In this document: positions 31,836-41,009 of the stretch, piece by piece
Numbering within the stretch: the stretch's first letter is position 1
How the letters are laid out: the number at the start of each line of letters is the position of its first letter
Position numbers and translations under genes: made by a program
NCBI RefSeq assembly: GCF_001571325.1
Contig: NZ_BCTO01000043.1
Coordinates: 1-64,000, forward strand
Direction of reading: 5' to 3'
DNA: 64,000 nt
Origin: Delftia tsuruhatensis NBRC 16741
Lineage (GTDB): Bacteria > Pseudomonadota > Gammaproteobacteria > Burkholderiales > Burkholderiaceae_C
Notes under the pieces: model-generated
Seen by the model: the letters and a program-made list of their open reading frames with translations, nothing else
What the model was told of the DNA's origin: nothing
Databases searched by the model: none

Positions 31836-33056
31836 GTGACCTCTTCCCTCTCTTTCGACGCCATCGTCATCGGCGCCGGTGCGGCCGGTCTGTTCTGCGC
31901 GGCCCAGGCCGGACAGCGTGGCCTGTCGGTGCTGCTCCTGGACCACGCGGAGAAGGTGGCAGAGAAGATCCGCATCTCGGGCGGTGGCCGCTGCAACTTC
32001 ACCAACCGCGACCTGGACGTGCGCGCGCCCCACAAGCACTTCGTGGGCGGCAACCCGCAGTTCTGCCGCTCGGCCCTGTCGCGCTACACGCCGGCCGACT
32101 TCATTGCGCTCATGGACAGGCACGGCATCGCCCACCATGAAAAGCACAAGGGCCAGCTGTTTGCCGACCGCTCGGCCGAAGACATCATCGCCATGCTGCT
32201 GGCCGAATGCCAGGCCGGCGGCGTGCAGCGCTGGCAGCCCTGCAAGGTCGATTCCGTGGCGCACTCGGACGGCCAATACCGCCTGCAGACCAGCCGGGGC
32301 GCCGTGCAGGCGCACAGCCTGGTCATCGCCACGGGCGGCCTGTCCATCCCCAAGATCGGCGCCACCGACTTCGGCTACCGCCTGGCCCAGCAATTCGGCC
32401 TGCCCCTGGTCGAACGCACGCCGGGCCTGGTGCCGCTGACCTTCGATGGCGACGCCTGGGCCCCCTACGCCCAGCTCGCGGGCCTGGCCCTGCCCGTGGA
32501 GATCAGCACCGGCAGCAAGAAAGAGCGCATGGCCTTCATGGAAGACCTGCTGTTCACGCACCGGGGCCTGTCGGGCCCGGCCGTGCTGCAGATATCGAGC
32601 TACTGGAAGCCCGGCACGCCCCTGAGCATCAACCTCGCGCCCGAGGTGGACCTGCAGGGCGAGCTGCTCAGGGCCAAGTCGCGCTCGCGCAAGCTCATCG
32701 CCAATGAACTGGCGCAGTGGCTGCCCTCGCGACTGGCCGATGCCTGGGTGCAGCAGGATGCTGCCTGGCAGCGCCCCATCGCCGAAGCCTCCGACAAGGC
32801 CCTGAACCAGCTGGCCGAGCGCCTGTCACGCTGGGAGATCGTGCCCACGGGCACGGAAGGCTACAAGAAGGCGGAAGTGACGCTGGGCGGCGTGGACACG
32901 CGGGCGCTCTCGCAGCAGACCATGGAATGCAAGACCCAGCCGGGCCTGTACTGCATTGGCGAAGTGGTGGATATCACCGGCTGGCTCGGCGGATACAACT
33001 TCCAATGGGCCTGGGCCAGTGGGCACGCCTGTGCGCAGGCCTTGCCTTCTGCCTGA
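31836..33056 (+). CDS. HI0933/YhiN-family flavoprotein (BaiN-like)
   Basis: A 406-residue FAD-dependent oxidoreductase. The dinucleotide-binding motif is VIGAGAAGLFCAAQAG near residue 12, followed by the family hallmark RISGGGRCNFTNRD (about 48-61). Later signatures are VIATGGLSIPKIGATDFGY (about 165-183), VTLGGVDT near residue 350, and the C-terminal EVVDITGWLGGYNFQWAWASG. The start is GTG at 31836, giving an N-terminus of normal length; the Shine-Dalgarno is weak. The biological substrate of this widespread family is unsettled. Confidence 0.9.
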   Translation: MTSSLSFDAIVIGAGAAGLFCAAQAGQRGLSVLLLDHAEKVAEKIRISGGGRCNFTNRDLDVRAPHKHFVGGNPQFCRSALSRYTPADFIALMDRHGIAHHEKHKGQLFADRSAEDIIAMLLAECQAGGVQRWQPCKVDSVAHSDGQYRLQTSRGAVQAHSLVIATGGLSIPKIGATDFGYRLAQQFGLPLVERTPGLVPLTFDGDAWAPYAQLAGLALPVEISTGSKKERMAFMEDLLFTHRGLSGPAVLQISSYWKPGTPLSINLAPEVDLQGELLRAKSRSRKLIANELAQWLPSRLADAWVQQDAAWQRPIAEASDKALNQLAERLSRWEIVPTGTEGYKKAEVTLGGVDTRALSQQTMECKTQPGLYCIGEVVDITGWLGGYNFQWAWASGHACAQALPSA

Positions 33057-33057
33057 T

Positions 33058-33087
33058 TTGTCAGACCGCTTTCGTCTCGCGTATAAT
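33058..33087 (+). promoter_or_regulatory. Sigma-70 promoter of rpsU
   Basis: TTGTCA (33058-33063) and TATAAT (33082-33087) are separated by 18 bp, about 135 bp upstream of the rpsU start and immediately after the flavoprotein stop. The match to consensus is strong. Confidence 0.75.
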
Positions 33088-33221
33088 CGCCCGCTTTGCT
33101 GGCAATCGCCCCGTCGGCCAATACTAGTTAACTTTGGACGGGGACCAACCGCTGAACATGGCTCTCAGGCCCGATCTTCCCGGGAACCCGCTGTCAGCAC
33201 AGATATCTGGAAATCTAGCTA

Positions 33222-33434
33222 ATGACCACCATCCGCGTAAAAGAAAACGAGCCCTATGAAGTTGCCCTGCGCCGCTTCAAGCGCACCATCGAAAAGCTCG
33301 GCCTGCTGACCGACCTGCGCGCTCGCGAGTTCTACGAGAAGCCCACTGCCGAACGCAAGCGCAAGAAGGCTGCCGCCGTCAAGCGTCACTACAAGCGCGT
33401 TCGCAGCATGCAGCTGCCCAAGAAGCTGTACTGA
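33222..33434 (+). CDS. rpsU: 30S ribosomal protein S21
   Basis: A 70-residue basic protein of the 30S subunit that contacts the 3' end of 16S rRNA and helps early initiation. It starts [20 protein letters not shown] and ends in a Lys/Arg-rich tail ([15 protein letters not shown]), the classic S21 pattern and length. A strong sigma-70 promoter lies upstream and a terminator 35 bp downstream, so it is a single-gene unit. Confidence 0.98.
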   Translation: MTTIRVKENEPYEVALRRFKRTIEKLGLLTDLRAREFYEKPTAERKRKKAAAVKRHYKRVRSMQLPKKLY

Positions 33435-33468
33435 TCAGCCCTTGACCAGCCGGCTCTCGTCAGCCGCA

Positions 33469-33503
33469 AAACCCGCGCTCGGGACGCCAGGCGCGGGTTT
33501 TTT
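33469..33503 (+). terminator. Intrinsic terminator of rpsU
   Basis: AAACCCGCGC (33469-33478) pairs with GCGCGGGTTT (33491-33500) over a 12-nt loop and is followed by T-rich sequence (33498-33511). Confidence 0.85.
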
Positions 33504-33551
33504 GTTTTTTTGTTCCGTGTTTTCCGACGCCATCACCTCAGGAGAAAAGCC

Positions 33552-33998
33552 ATGAGCCTCAAGGCCCAGATCACCGAAGACATGAAGACCGCCATGCGCG
33601 CCAAGGACAGCGAGCGCCTGGGCACCATCCGCCTGCTGCAGGCAGCGATGAAGCAAAAGGAAGTCGATGAGCGCATCGAGCTGGACGACGCCGCCGTCAT
33701 CGCCATCGTGGACAAGCTGATCAAGCAGCGCAAGGACAGCATCGCCGCCTTCGAGGGCGCGGGCCGCCAGGACCTGGCCGACAAGGAAAAGGCCGAGATG
33801 GCCGTGCTGACCGCCTACCTGCCCGAGCGCATGTCGGCCGAGGAAGTGGCCACCGCCGTCAAGGCCATCGTGGCCGAACTGGGCGCATCCGGCCCCGGCG
33901 ACATGGGCAAGGTCATGGGCGCGGTCAAGGCGCAACTGGCAGGCAAGGCCGACATGGGCCAGGTCTCCGCCGCAGTGAAGGCCGCCCTGGCAGGCTGA
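33552..33998 (+). CDS. yqeY: YqeY/GatB-like protein
   Basis: A 148-residue cytosolic protein related to the C-terminal tRNA-binding domain of GatB amidotransferase. Recognisable parts are the helical N-terminus (MSLKAQITEDMKTAMRAKD), AEMAVLTAYLPERMS (about 82-96) and the C-terminal GDMGKVMGAVKAQLAGKADMGQVSAAVK repeat-like motif. The ATG at 33552 follows GGAGA; the frame upstream has no site. Linkage with rpsU is common in proteobacteria. The precise role is unknown, with tRNA metabolism suspected. Confidence 0.92.
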   Translation: MSLKAQITEDMKTAMRAKDSERLGTIRLLQAAMKQKEVDERIELDDAAVIAIVDKLIKQRKDSIAAFEGAGRQDLADKEKAEMAVLTAYLPERMSAEEVATAVKAIVAELGASGPGDMGKVMGAVKAQLAGKADMGQVSAAVKAALAG

Positions 33999-34031
33999 TC
34001 CCCGGCCAGTCCGCTGCAGCAGCCGCCCCGC

Positions 34032-34946
34032 TCAGGGAGCGGCTGCCATCCACTCCTTCTTGAAGTGTTCCTGCAGGAACTCCACGCACACCCGCACCTT
34101 GGCCGACAGCTGCAGCCGCGTCGGATACACAGCCCAGACATTGGCCTCCTGCCGCCATTCGGGCAACACCTGCACCAGGCGCCCGGCCTGCAGATGGGCG
34201 CCCACATCCCATAGCGAGCGCAGCGCAATGCCGCGACCGTCCACGGCCCACTGCACCACCATCTCGCCGTTGTTGGCCGACAGCGGCCCCGTGACCTTCA
34301 CCGCCTGCTCGGCCGCGCCCGCGCGCAGCCGCCACACGCCAAAGGCCTGGTCGCGCTCCTTGATGGCCAGGCAGTCATGGGCCGACAGCTCGGCCGGCGT
34401 GCGCGGCGTGCCACGGCGCGCCAGGTAGGCAGGCGCGGCGCACAGCACGCGGTGGTTGTCGGCCAGGCGCCGCGCAATCAGGTGGGGCGCGATCTCGTCG
34501 CCCACGCGCACATCCAGATCGAAGCCCTCGCCCGCCACATCCACCAGCCGGTCGAACACGTCCAGCCGCACCTGCAGCCCCGGATGGCGCTCCACCAGCC
34601 TGGAAAGCGCGGGCGCGATCACATGCCGCCCGAAACCGAAGCTGCTGCTCACGCGCAGCAGGCCGCGCGGCTCGCTGCGCGTGATGGCCACCTCCTGCAT
34701 CAGCTGGTCCATGTCGTCGAGGATGCGCTGCGCCCAGTGGAAGACGCGCTCGCCCTCCTCGGTCACGGCCACGCGGCGCGTGGTGCGGTGCAACAGCTTC
34801 ACGCCCAGCTCTTCCTCCAGCAGGCGGATGCGCTTGCTCACATAAGCGGGCGAAGCCCCCAATTCCTCGGCCGCAGCGGCAAAGCCGGATTTGCGGGCCA
34901 CCACGGTGAAGACGCGCAGGTCTTCGGGAGACGGCTGTTTATTCAC
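34032..34946 (-). CDS. LysR-family regulator, DmlR-like
   Basis: A 304-residue transcription factor. The N-terminal winged helix (SPEDLRVFTVVARKSGFAAAAEELGASPAYVSKRIRLLEEELG) is followed by the effector-binding domain. The likely start is the GTG at 34946, which places the helix-turn-helix at the usual distance from the N-terminus; an ATG at 35012 would add 22 residues. It is divergent from a tartrate/D-malate dehydrogenase gene, the same pairing as dmlR-dmlA in E. coli, so D-malate or tartrate is a reasonable inducer guess. Confidence 0.88.
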   Translation of the reverse strand: MNKQPSPEDLRVFTVVARKSGFAAAAEELGASPAYVSKRIRLLEEELGVKLLHRTTRRVAVTEEGERVFHWAQRILDDMDQLMQEVAITRSEPRGLLRVSSSFGFGRHVIAPALSRLVERHPGLQVRLDVFDRLVDVAGEGFDLDVRVGDEIAPHLIARRLADNHRVLCAAPAYLARRGTPRTPAELSAHDCLAIKERDQAFGVWRLRAGAAEQAVKVTGPLSANNGEMVVQWAVDGRGIALRSLWDVGAHLQAGRLVQVLPEWRQEANVWAVYPTRLQLSAKVRVCVEFLQEHFKKEWMAAAP

Positions 34947-35076
34947 GATCTGTAAATAATGGAACCACAGTTGGCCGATTGTATTTAGCCCTGGCGCAGC
35001 CAACAATGCCATGCATGCGGCCAGGCTGTCAGCGGCGCCGCTTCATATCCATCCATTCGATACAAGGACAGACACC

Positions 35077-36165
35077 ATGCAAGACACATTCAAGATCGCC
35101 GTCATCGCCGGTGACGGCATTGGCAAGGAAGTCATGCCCGAAGGCCTGCGCGCCCTGGAAGCTGCCGCCAGCCGCTTTGCGATCAAGCTCGAATTCCACC
35201 ATTTCGACTGGGCCCACTGCGACTACTACCTGGCCCACGGAAAAATGATGCCCGACGACTGGAAGGCGCAGCTGTCCGGCATGGATGCCATCTTCTTCGG
35301 CGCCGTGGGCTGGCCCGCCACCGTGCCCGACCATGTCTCGCTGTGGGGCTCGCTGCTCAAGTTCCGCCGCGAGTTCGACCAGTACATCAACCTGCGCCCC
35401 GTTCGCCTGTTCGAAGGCGTGCCCTGCCCGCTGGCCGGCCGCAAGCCCGGCGACATCGACTACTACGTGGTGCGCGAGAACACCGAAGGCGAGTACACCT
35501 CGCTGGGCGGCATCATGTACGAGGGCACGGACCGCGAGATCGTGATCCAGGAATCGGTCTACTCGCGCAAGGGTGCCGAGCGCCTGCTCAAGTACGCCTT
35601 CGACCTGGCCCAAAGCCGCGAGCGCAAGCACGTCACCCTGGCCACCAAGAGCAACGGCATCGCCATCAGCATGCCCTGGTGGGACCAGCGCGCCGAGGAC
35701 GTGGCCAAGGCCTACCCGGAAGTCACGCTGGACAAGCAGCACATCGACATCCTGACCGCGCGCTTCGTGCTGCAGCCGGGCCGCTTCGACGTGGTGGCCG
35801 CCACCAACCTGTTCGGCGACATCCTCAGCGACCTGGGCCCGGCCACCACGGGCACCATCGGCCTGGCTCCCTCGGCCAACCTCAATCCCGACCGCAGCTT
35901 CCCCAGCCTGTTCGAGCCCGTGCACGGCTCGGCGCCCGACATCTACGGCAAGAACATCGCCAACCCCATCGCCATGGTCTGGTCGGCGGCGCTGATGCTG
36001 GACTTCCTGACCCACGGCCAGGGCGCAGGCCGCGCGGCGCACGACGCCATCGTCTCGGCCATCGAGGAAGTCATCAGGAGCGGCCCGCGCACGCCCGACC
36101 TGGGCGGCACGGCCAGCACCACCGAGGTGGGCCAGGCCATCGCCCGGCGCATCGCTGCCGCCTGA
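35077..36165 (+). CDS. Tartrate dehydrogenase / D-malate dehydrogenase (decarboxylating)
   Basis: A 362-residue NAD-dependent beta-decarboxylating dehydrogenase of the isopropylmalate/isocitrate family, converting D-malate to pyruvate and CO2 or acting on tartrate. Motifs include VIAGDGIGKEVMPEG (about 10-24), FFGAVGWP, RPVRLFEGV, YVVRENTEGEYTSLGG (substrate loop), SNLFGDILSDL-type metal-binding ATNLFGDILSDLGP and EPVHGSAPDIYGKNIANP. The DYY and WGSLLKFRREFDQYINLRP segments place it in the TtuC/DmlA branch rather than LeuB. An AAGGA site precedes ATG 35077. It is divergent from the DmlR-like gene, which probably controls it. Confidence 0.9.
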   Translation: MQDTFKIAVIAGDGIGKEVMPEGLRALEAAASRFAIKLEFHHFDWAHCDYYLAHGKMMPDDWKAQLSGMDAIFFGAVGWPATVPDHVSLWGSLLKFRREFDQYINLRPVRLFEGVPCPLAGRKPGDIDYYVVRENTEGEYTSLGGIMYEGTDREIVIQESVYSRKGAERLLKYAFDLAQSRERKHVTLATKSNGIAISMPWWDQRAEDVAKAYPEVTLDKQHIDILTARFVLQPGRFDVVAATNLFGDILSDLGPATTGTIGLAPSANLNPDRSFPSLFEPVHGSAPDIYGKNIANPIAMVWSAALMLDFLTHGQGAGRAAHDAIVSAIEEVIRSGPRTPDLGGTASTTEVGQAIARRIAAA

Positions 36166-36203
36166 GGCGCCGCGCCGGGGTTCATGCCGCCCGGCAGCCT
36201 GGC

Positions 36204-38294
36204 CTACCGGCCCATGCGGCCCATGCTGCCCCTGGGCAGCCTGCCGGCCCCCATCCCGGCCGCCAGCAGGCTCAGCATGACCAGCGCCACGGTGTGCAGG
36301 GCCGGCACAGGCGTGGGCACCGGCGCCGCCACCACGGCCTGTGTGAAGCCCTGGCTCATCGGGGCGTGGACTGCATCCCCGCTGTAGTCGACCACAAGGC
36401 CGTGGGATCCGGCCGCCACGGGCAGCCGGACCGTGATGCTGGCGGCGCCGCCAACCAGGGGCGCCGACCCCAGCTGCGCCCCGTTGTACGAGACCGTGAT
36501 GCTGCCCGAGGGGAGCGCCGCCGCCATCGCCCGCAGCGCCCCCCGTCGGTCCTGCGCCCCGGTCACGGCCGACACGCTGATGGTCACATCGTCGCCGGGC
36601 CAGGAAGGGTTGGGGGTGGAGGTGATCGCCAGGGTGGTTGTGGCCTGGGCGATCTGCACGCTTTGCTGCTGCCTTGCCGCCGCCTCGTAGTTCGCATCGC
36701 CGGCCTGGTCTGCCAGGATGCGGCAGGGTCCCGGCGCAATGAAGGAGACAGAACCGCCCGCGATGGTGCAATGGGCAGCCGTCGCCGTATCCACGGAGAA
36801 CACCACCGCCTTCCCGGAAGCCCCGCCCGTTGCTGCCACGGCATAGGTATCGCCCACCTTGGCGGCCGCTGGCGCCACGGAAGTGAAGGCAATGGCCTGC
36901 GCGCCCTTGCCGATGCTCAGGGACAGGACTTGCCGGGCCGCAGGCAGGTGGTTGGCATCCCCCTGCTGATCGGCGGCCAGCAGGCAGTTGTCCGTACCCG
37001 CCAGCCTGCCGGACACCTCGGCACCGCTGACGGAGCACGCCGCCGGCGTCAGGGAGCTGAACTGCACGGCCTGGGACGAGCCACCGCCGGCGGCGCTCAG
37101 AGCCACCCGTGCATCCACGACCAGGGGCGCCGGCATGCTCCAGACGATGTTCTGCGCAGCAGGCTGCACCGTCACCGGGTAAGCCACCTCGGGGGCGGGA
37201 GCATAGGTCGCGTCGCCGCCCTGCCGGGCCGTCATCGTGCAAGTGCCTGCGGAATGGAAGCTGAACACCCCTGCGGCATCGACGGTGCAAACCTCTGGCG
37301 CAGATGCGGAAAACGTCACGGCCAGGCCGGAGGTAGCCGTTGCAACGGGCGTGAATGCCGTGCCGAAGGTTTGCGCCGACGGCTGCGCAAAGTCGATGCT
37401 CTGCTCCAGCCTGAGCGTGGTGAAGGGCACGCTGGCCACATCCGGCTGCACGCGGCCTGCGCCATCCCTGGCGATGAAGTGCAGCCTGTAGGCCGTATTC
37501 ACCGCCAGCCCCCCGATATCGATATCGTGGACCACGCCTGCCGTCATGCCGACCGGGGAGCCGCCGGCCTGCAGCGTGGCGGCATCCGGCGCCGCGGCGG
37601 CCGCAGCAAGCACCTGCCAGTAGCCCGTGCCGTCCCGGTCCAGCGCCACGCGGGCCTTGGCCGTCACGCCGCCCGCCTGCGGGTCGACGACGGGAGCCAG
37701 ACTGAAGACCGGGCGGCCCAGCACATAGCCGGCAAACCCAGGGTTTTGCGCTGCATGCCACCCATCGGACAGGGATGACAGACCCGCCCAGACCGCATTG
37801 GCGGGGATGGACGATGCGTCCATGGCGAGCAGGGTCTGGATGCCATCGAGCGAATAGTGGAAAACAGTGCTGTCGATGGGGCGCGGGAGGGAGGACCCCT
37901 CGATCTGAAAGGAGCTGATCGTGGCCCAGGCTGCCGCTGCGGGAATTCCCATGGGATCGGTCGTCCGCAGGACCTGGCCCTGGTAGCTGTATGTGTAGTC
38001 CTCGTTCCAACTGTTGAGACCCCAGCCGTCATCCCAGTAGTTGGAAGGGGTGACCCAATCCGCAGTGGAGGGCGGCGAGCCGCCTTGCTGCACCACGCCG
38101 CCCACGCTGAACGTGTATTCGGTCACCATGGACGTATACCAAGCGTTGGACTGCGTCTGGTAGCCCGTCATGACCAGCCCCTGCGCCGGCGCGGCCACGG
38201 CCGCGACGCAATGCAGGCCGGCTCCGAATACCACCACCCACGGCATCATGGCCCTGGAAAATTCCGCCTGAAGGCGACTGCCTCGTTCTCTCAC
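36204..38294 (-). CDS. Secreted/surface Ig-like repeat protein with IPTL-CTERM-like C-terminus
   Basis: A 696-residue exported protein of unknown function. A basic N-region and a hydrophobic core ([19 protein letters not shown]) form a signal peptide. The first 200 mature residues are rich in Trp, Tyr and Asn. From about residue 270 there are at least three Ig-like modules with a shared pattern ([38 protein letters not shown], each with paired Cys). The end, [28 protein letters not shown], resembles an IPTL-CTERM sorting tail but lacks the exact IPTL. The start is GTG 38294 behind GGGAG; ATG 38249 is an alternative. It converges on the dehydrogenase gene. Confidence 0.72.
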   Translation of the reverse strand: MRERGSRLQAEFSRAMMPWVVVFGAGLHCVAAVAAPAQGLVMTGYQTQSNAWYTSMVTEYTFSVGGVVQQGGSPPSTADWVTPSNYWDDGWGLNSWNEDYTYSYQGQVLRTTDPMGIPAAAAWATISSFQIEGSSLPRPIDSTVFHYSLDGIQTLLAMDASSIPANAVWAGLSSLSDGWHAAQNPGFAGYVLGRPVFSLAPVVDPQAGGVTAKARVALDRDGTGYWQVLAAAAAAPDAATLQAGGSPVGMTAGVVHDIDIGGLAVNTAYRLHFIARDGAGRVQPDVASVPFTTLRLEQSIDFAQPSAQTFGTAFTPVATATSGLAVTFSASAPEVCTVDAAGVFSFHSAGTCTMTARQGGDATYAPAPEVAYPVTVQPAAQNIVWSMPAPLVVDARVALSAAGGGSSQAVQFSSLTPAACSVSGAEVSGRLAGTDNCLLAADQQGDANHLPAARQVLSLSIGKGAQAIAFTSVAPAAAKVGDTYAVAATGGASGKAVVFSVDTATAAHCTIAGGSVSFIAPGPCRILADQAGDANYEAAARQQQSVQIAQATTTLAITSTPNPSWPGDDVTISVSAVTGAQDRRGALRAMAAALPSGSITVSYNGAQLGSAPLVGGAASITVRLPVAAGSHGLVVDYSGDAVHAPMSQGFTQAVVAAPVPTPVPALHTVALVMLSLLAAGMGAGRLPRGSMGRMGR

Positions 38295-38637
38295 ATGCAC
38301 TCCCGTTTCAACTTGCTGTTCTTCTGGTCCGTGCCGGGGGTACCGGCAATGCAGGAGCCTAGCGGCCGCACCTGCCCGCGCCTTGACTGCGCGTTGCGCT
38401 TTTCTTGACAGTGCGTCCCGCCCCCTGCGCAACGCGGGCTGCCGCGCCACCGTCCGTTCATTTGCCACCAAACGCCTGCTGCCCCCGGCCCTGCAAAGCG
38501 GCGATACGCCGTCCAACCGGGCCGTCGTCTGGGCGCGGAGATGGCGGCATTGCCCCCGCCGCAGGCCCCTGGCCGGCGAACAGGGCAAGATGGCCGGCTG
38601 CGGCATTCGGGCCGCTCAGACACAGCACGGAATCTCC

Positions 38638-39987
38638 ATGAAGCACTACGACTACATCGTCATCGGCGGCGGCAGCGGCGGCATTGCATCGGCCAACCGC
38701 GCCGCCATGCACGGGCGCCACTGCGCGCTGATCGAAGCCGGCGAGATCGGCGGCACCTGCGTCAACGTGGGCTGCGTGCCCAAGAAGGTCATGTGGCATG
38801 CAGCCCAGATCGGCGAGGCCATGCACCGCTACGGCCCCGACTACGGCTGGGATGCCACCGTCGAGGGCCTGGACTGGCAGCGCCTGCTGGACAGCCGCAG
38901 CGCCTACATCGACCGCATCCATGCCTCGTATGAAAGCGGCCTGGCACGCAACAAGGTCGAGCTGATCCAGGGCTTTGGCCGCTTCGTGGATGCGCGCACC
39001 GTGGAGGTGGGCGGCCAGCGGCTCAGTGCCGACCACATCCTCATCGCCACGGGCACGCGCCCGGCACGGCCCGACATACCTGGCGCCGAGCTGGGCATCG
39101 ACTCCGACGGCTTCTTCGCCCTCAAGGCCCTGCCTGCGCGCACGGCCGTGGTGGGTGCCGGCTATATCGCCGTGGAGATTGCCGGCGTGCTGCACGCGCT
39201 GGGCTCGCAGACCCATCTGTTCCTGCGCCAGAACTCGGCACTGCGCGGATTCGATCCGCTGCTGAGCCAGACCCTGATGGAGATCATGGAGGCCGAAGGC
39301 CCCGCCGTGCACCGCCAGGCCACCCCGAAGGCCGTGGTCCGCAATGCCGACGGCAGCCTGGACCTGCAACTGCAGGACGGCAGCAGCCACACCGTGGACT
39401 GCGTGGTCTGGGCCGTGGGCCGCAGGCCCGACACCTCGGGCCTGAACCTGGAGGCCGCAGGCGTGGCGCTGCAGGACAGCGGCCACATCGCGGTGGACAA
39501 GTTCCAGGACACCAATGTGCCCGGCATCCACGCCGTGGGCGACATCACGGGCCGTATCGAACTCACGCCCGTGGCCGTGGCTGCAGGCCGGCGCCTGTCC
39601 GAGCGCCTGTTCAACGGCAAGACCGGCGAGCACCTGGACTACGACAACGTGCCCACCGTGGTCTTCAGCCACCCGCCCATCGGCACCGTGGGCCTGACCG
39701 AGCCGCAGGCGCGCGAGCGATTTGGCGACGATCAGGTCAAGATCTACCAGTCGGCCTTCACCGCCATGTACACGGCGGTCACGCGCCACCGCCAGCCCGC
39801 GCGCATGAAGCTGGTCTGCGTGGGCCCCGAGGAACGCATCGTGGGCATACACGGCATCGGCCTGGGGATGGACGAGATGCTGCAGGGCTTTGCCGTGGCG
39901 CTCAAGATGGGCGCCACCAAGCGCGACTTCGACGACACCGTGGCCATCCACCCCACGGCGGCAGAAGAGTTCGTGACCATGCGCTGA
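38638..39987 (+). CDS. gorA: Glutathione-disulfide reductase
   Basis: A 449-residue homodimeric flavoenzyme that reduces GSSG with NADPH. It has the FAD motif [16 protein letters not shown] (residues 8-23), the redox-active disulfide C41-x4-C46 in [13 protein letters not shown], the NADPH motif [20 protein letters not shown] (about 170-190) followed by an Arg-containing LFLRQ, and the C-terminal HPTAAEE with the acid-base His-Glu pair. Length is standard. It stands alone; the 340 bp upstream, shared with the divergent Ig-like gene, holds no other gene I can support. Confidence 0.95.
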   Translation: MKHYDYIVIGGGSGGIASANRAAMHGRHCALIEAGEIGGTCVNVGCVPKKVMWHAAQIGEAMHRYGPDYGWDATVEGLDWQRLLDSRSAYIDRIHASYESGLARNKVELIQGFGRFVDARTVEVGGQRLSADHILIATGTRPARPDIPGAELGIDSDGFFALKALPARTAVVGAGYIAVEIAGVLHALGSQTHLFLRQNSALRGFDPLLSQTLMEIMEAEGPAVHRQATPKAVVRNADGSLDLQLQDGSSHTVDCVVWAVGRRPDTSGLNLEAAGVALQDSGHIAVDKFQDTNVPGIHAVGDITGRIELTPVAVAAGRRLSERLFNGKTGEHLDYDNVPTVVFSHPPIGTVGLTEPQARERFGDDQVKIYQSAFTAMYTAVTRHRQPARMKLVCVGPEERIVGIHGIGLGMDEMLQGFAVALKMGATKRDFDDTVAIHPTAAEEFVTMR

Positions 39988-40039
39988 ACGGCGCGCACCA
40001 CCTGCCTTCGGCGGTTGACCACCGCCCTGGGCAGGGCAC

Positions 40040-40192
40040 GCGCCGGGCGAGCGCGTGAGCTCCTTGAGCCAGCCCGGCAAATAGGGGGGCCACCAGGCCG
40101 CCCAGGTGGGCGAAGGCATCGGGAATGGCCGTGAGCCGGCCGATCTGCGCCGTGCTCCTGACGCCAGCCTCGCGGACGCTGGTGGGCAGCCG
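40040..40192 (-). pseudogene. Possible frameshifted remnant of an MFS transporter C-terminus
   Basis: On the minus strand one frame gives GRLTAIPDAFAHLGGLVAP, and the frame one base over continues PYLPGWLKELTRSP. Joined, they resemble the late transmembrane region of ACS-type MFS carriers (a glycine-rich LGGxVAP turn, then a W-(I/L)-K segment). The switch falls in a run of six C, so a single-base insertion (or sequencing slip) would explain it. No complete gene surrounds it. The identification is tentative. Confidence 0.3.
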
Positions 40193-40891
40193 CAAGCTGC
40201 GCGCGATCCGCAGCCGGCTCCGCTCCTCCTCCTTCTCCTTTTCCTTCCCCCGACATGGACCTCCTGCCCCTGCATGCCGCCGCTGCCTGCATGGCTATGG
40301 GCTGACATTTCAGCTGCTTGCGGTGCATTGCCACCGTCCAGGGTCCTGCGTCGCCACGCTGGCCCCGGTGGAAACATCCGTCCACCGCGGGAATTTCAAG
40401 CGCCTACGCTCAAACACCCAAATAAATAGTCAAAAACAAATAAAGTATTTTCCCGATAGTCAAGTCAAATCGAAAAATTCACAATCCTTGTACGCGGGGA
40501 AAAAGAGGCATTGCTCCATGGAAAGCCTTGGTGTTTCTTTGTAGGCAATCCGACTTAATTCGAGTGCATACACCTTGATTTTCCGCATCGACCCAGCAGC
40601 CATGGGTCGAGAGCCGCGATCGGAGCCCAGGAGACATCCCATGCCCAGACTGCATTCGAAGACAGGGCATGGCGAGCCCGCGCCAGGCGGCATGCAGGCC
40701 AGCTTCTGGCCCCTGCGGCAAACGCACGCGCCGGGCAGCAGACTGAAAGCAGTGTTCGCGCTGGAGGCCTTCCACCGTGCGGGCAGCGGCGCCGGGAGCC
40801 GCTTGGCCGATGAAGCCTTCTTGGCCCGCAGCGCCTATGGGGCTGAGCAGCGGCCGGGGCGCAACACCACACTCAACAAGGAGACAGATCC
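40193..40891. other. Long non-coding, partly AT-rich gap
   Basis: No gene can be supported here. A pyrimidine-rich patch lies at about 40217-40250. The stretch 40411-40560 is far richer in A and T than its surroundings, with many A runs. An inverted repeat TCGACCC/GGGTCGA (40588-40594 with 40604-40610) may be an operator for the downstream operon. An open frame at 40575-40895 has no family resemblance and no clear ribosome-binding site. Confidence 0.5.
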
Positions 40892-40999
40892 ATGACAACC
40901 GATGTACTCGATGCCCGGTCCCCGTTGACCGGGTCGCGCAACGCGGGCCACCCTCTGCCGGCGGACCGCATGATCGTGGGCGCGCCCACTGGCGGCTGA
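40892..40999 (+). CDS. 35-codon ORF with strong ribosome-binding site, unknown
   Basis: The ORF encodes 35 residues beginning MTTDVLDARSPLTG and ending IVGAPTGG. It is preceded by AAGGAGA at ideal spacing and ends 10 bp before the next gene, whose own ribosome-binding site overlaps its stop, so translation coupling is plausible. I do not recognise it. It could be a leader peptide, a real small protein, or the N-terminal scrap of a deleted gene in this decayed region. Confidence 0.4.
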   Translation: MTTDVLDARSPLTGSRNAGHPLPADRMIVGAPTGG

Positions 41000-41009
41000 G
41001 GGGCAGGTC

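Noticed and set aside
40575-40895. 106-residue protein in the gap before the TIM-barrel operon
   Set aside because: No Shine-Dalgarno at its start, biased composition and no resemblance to a known family.
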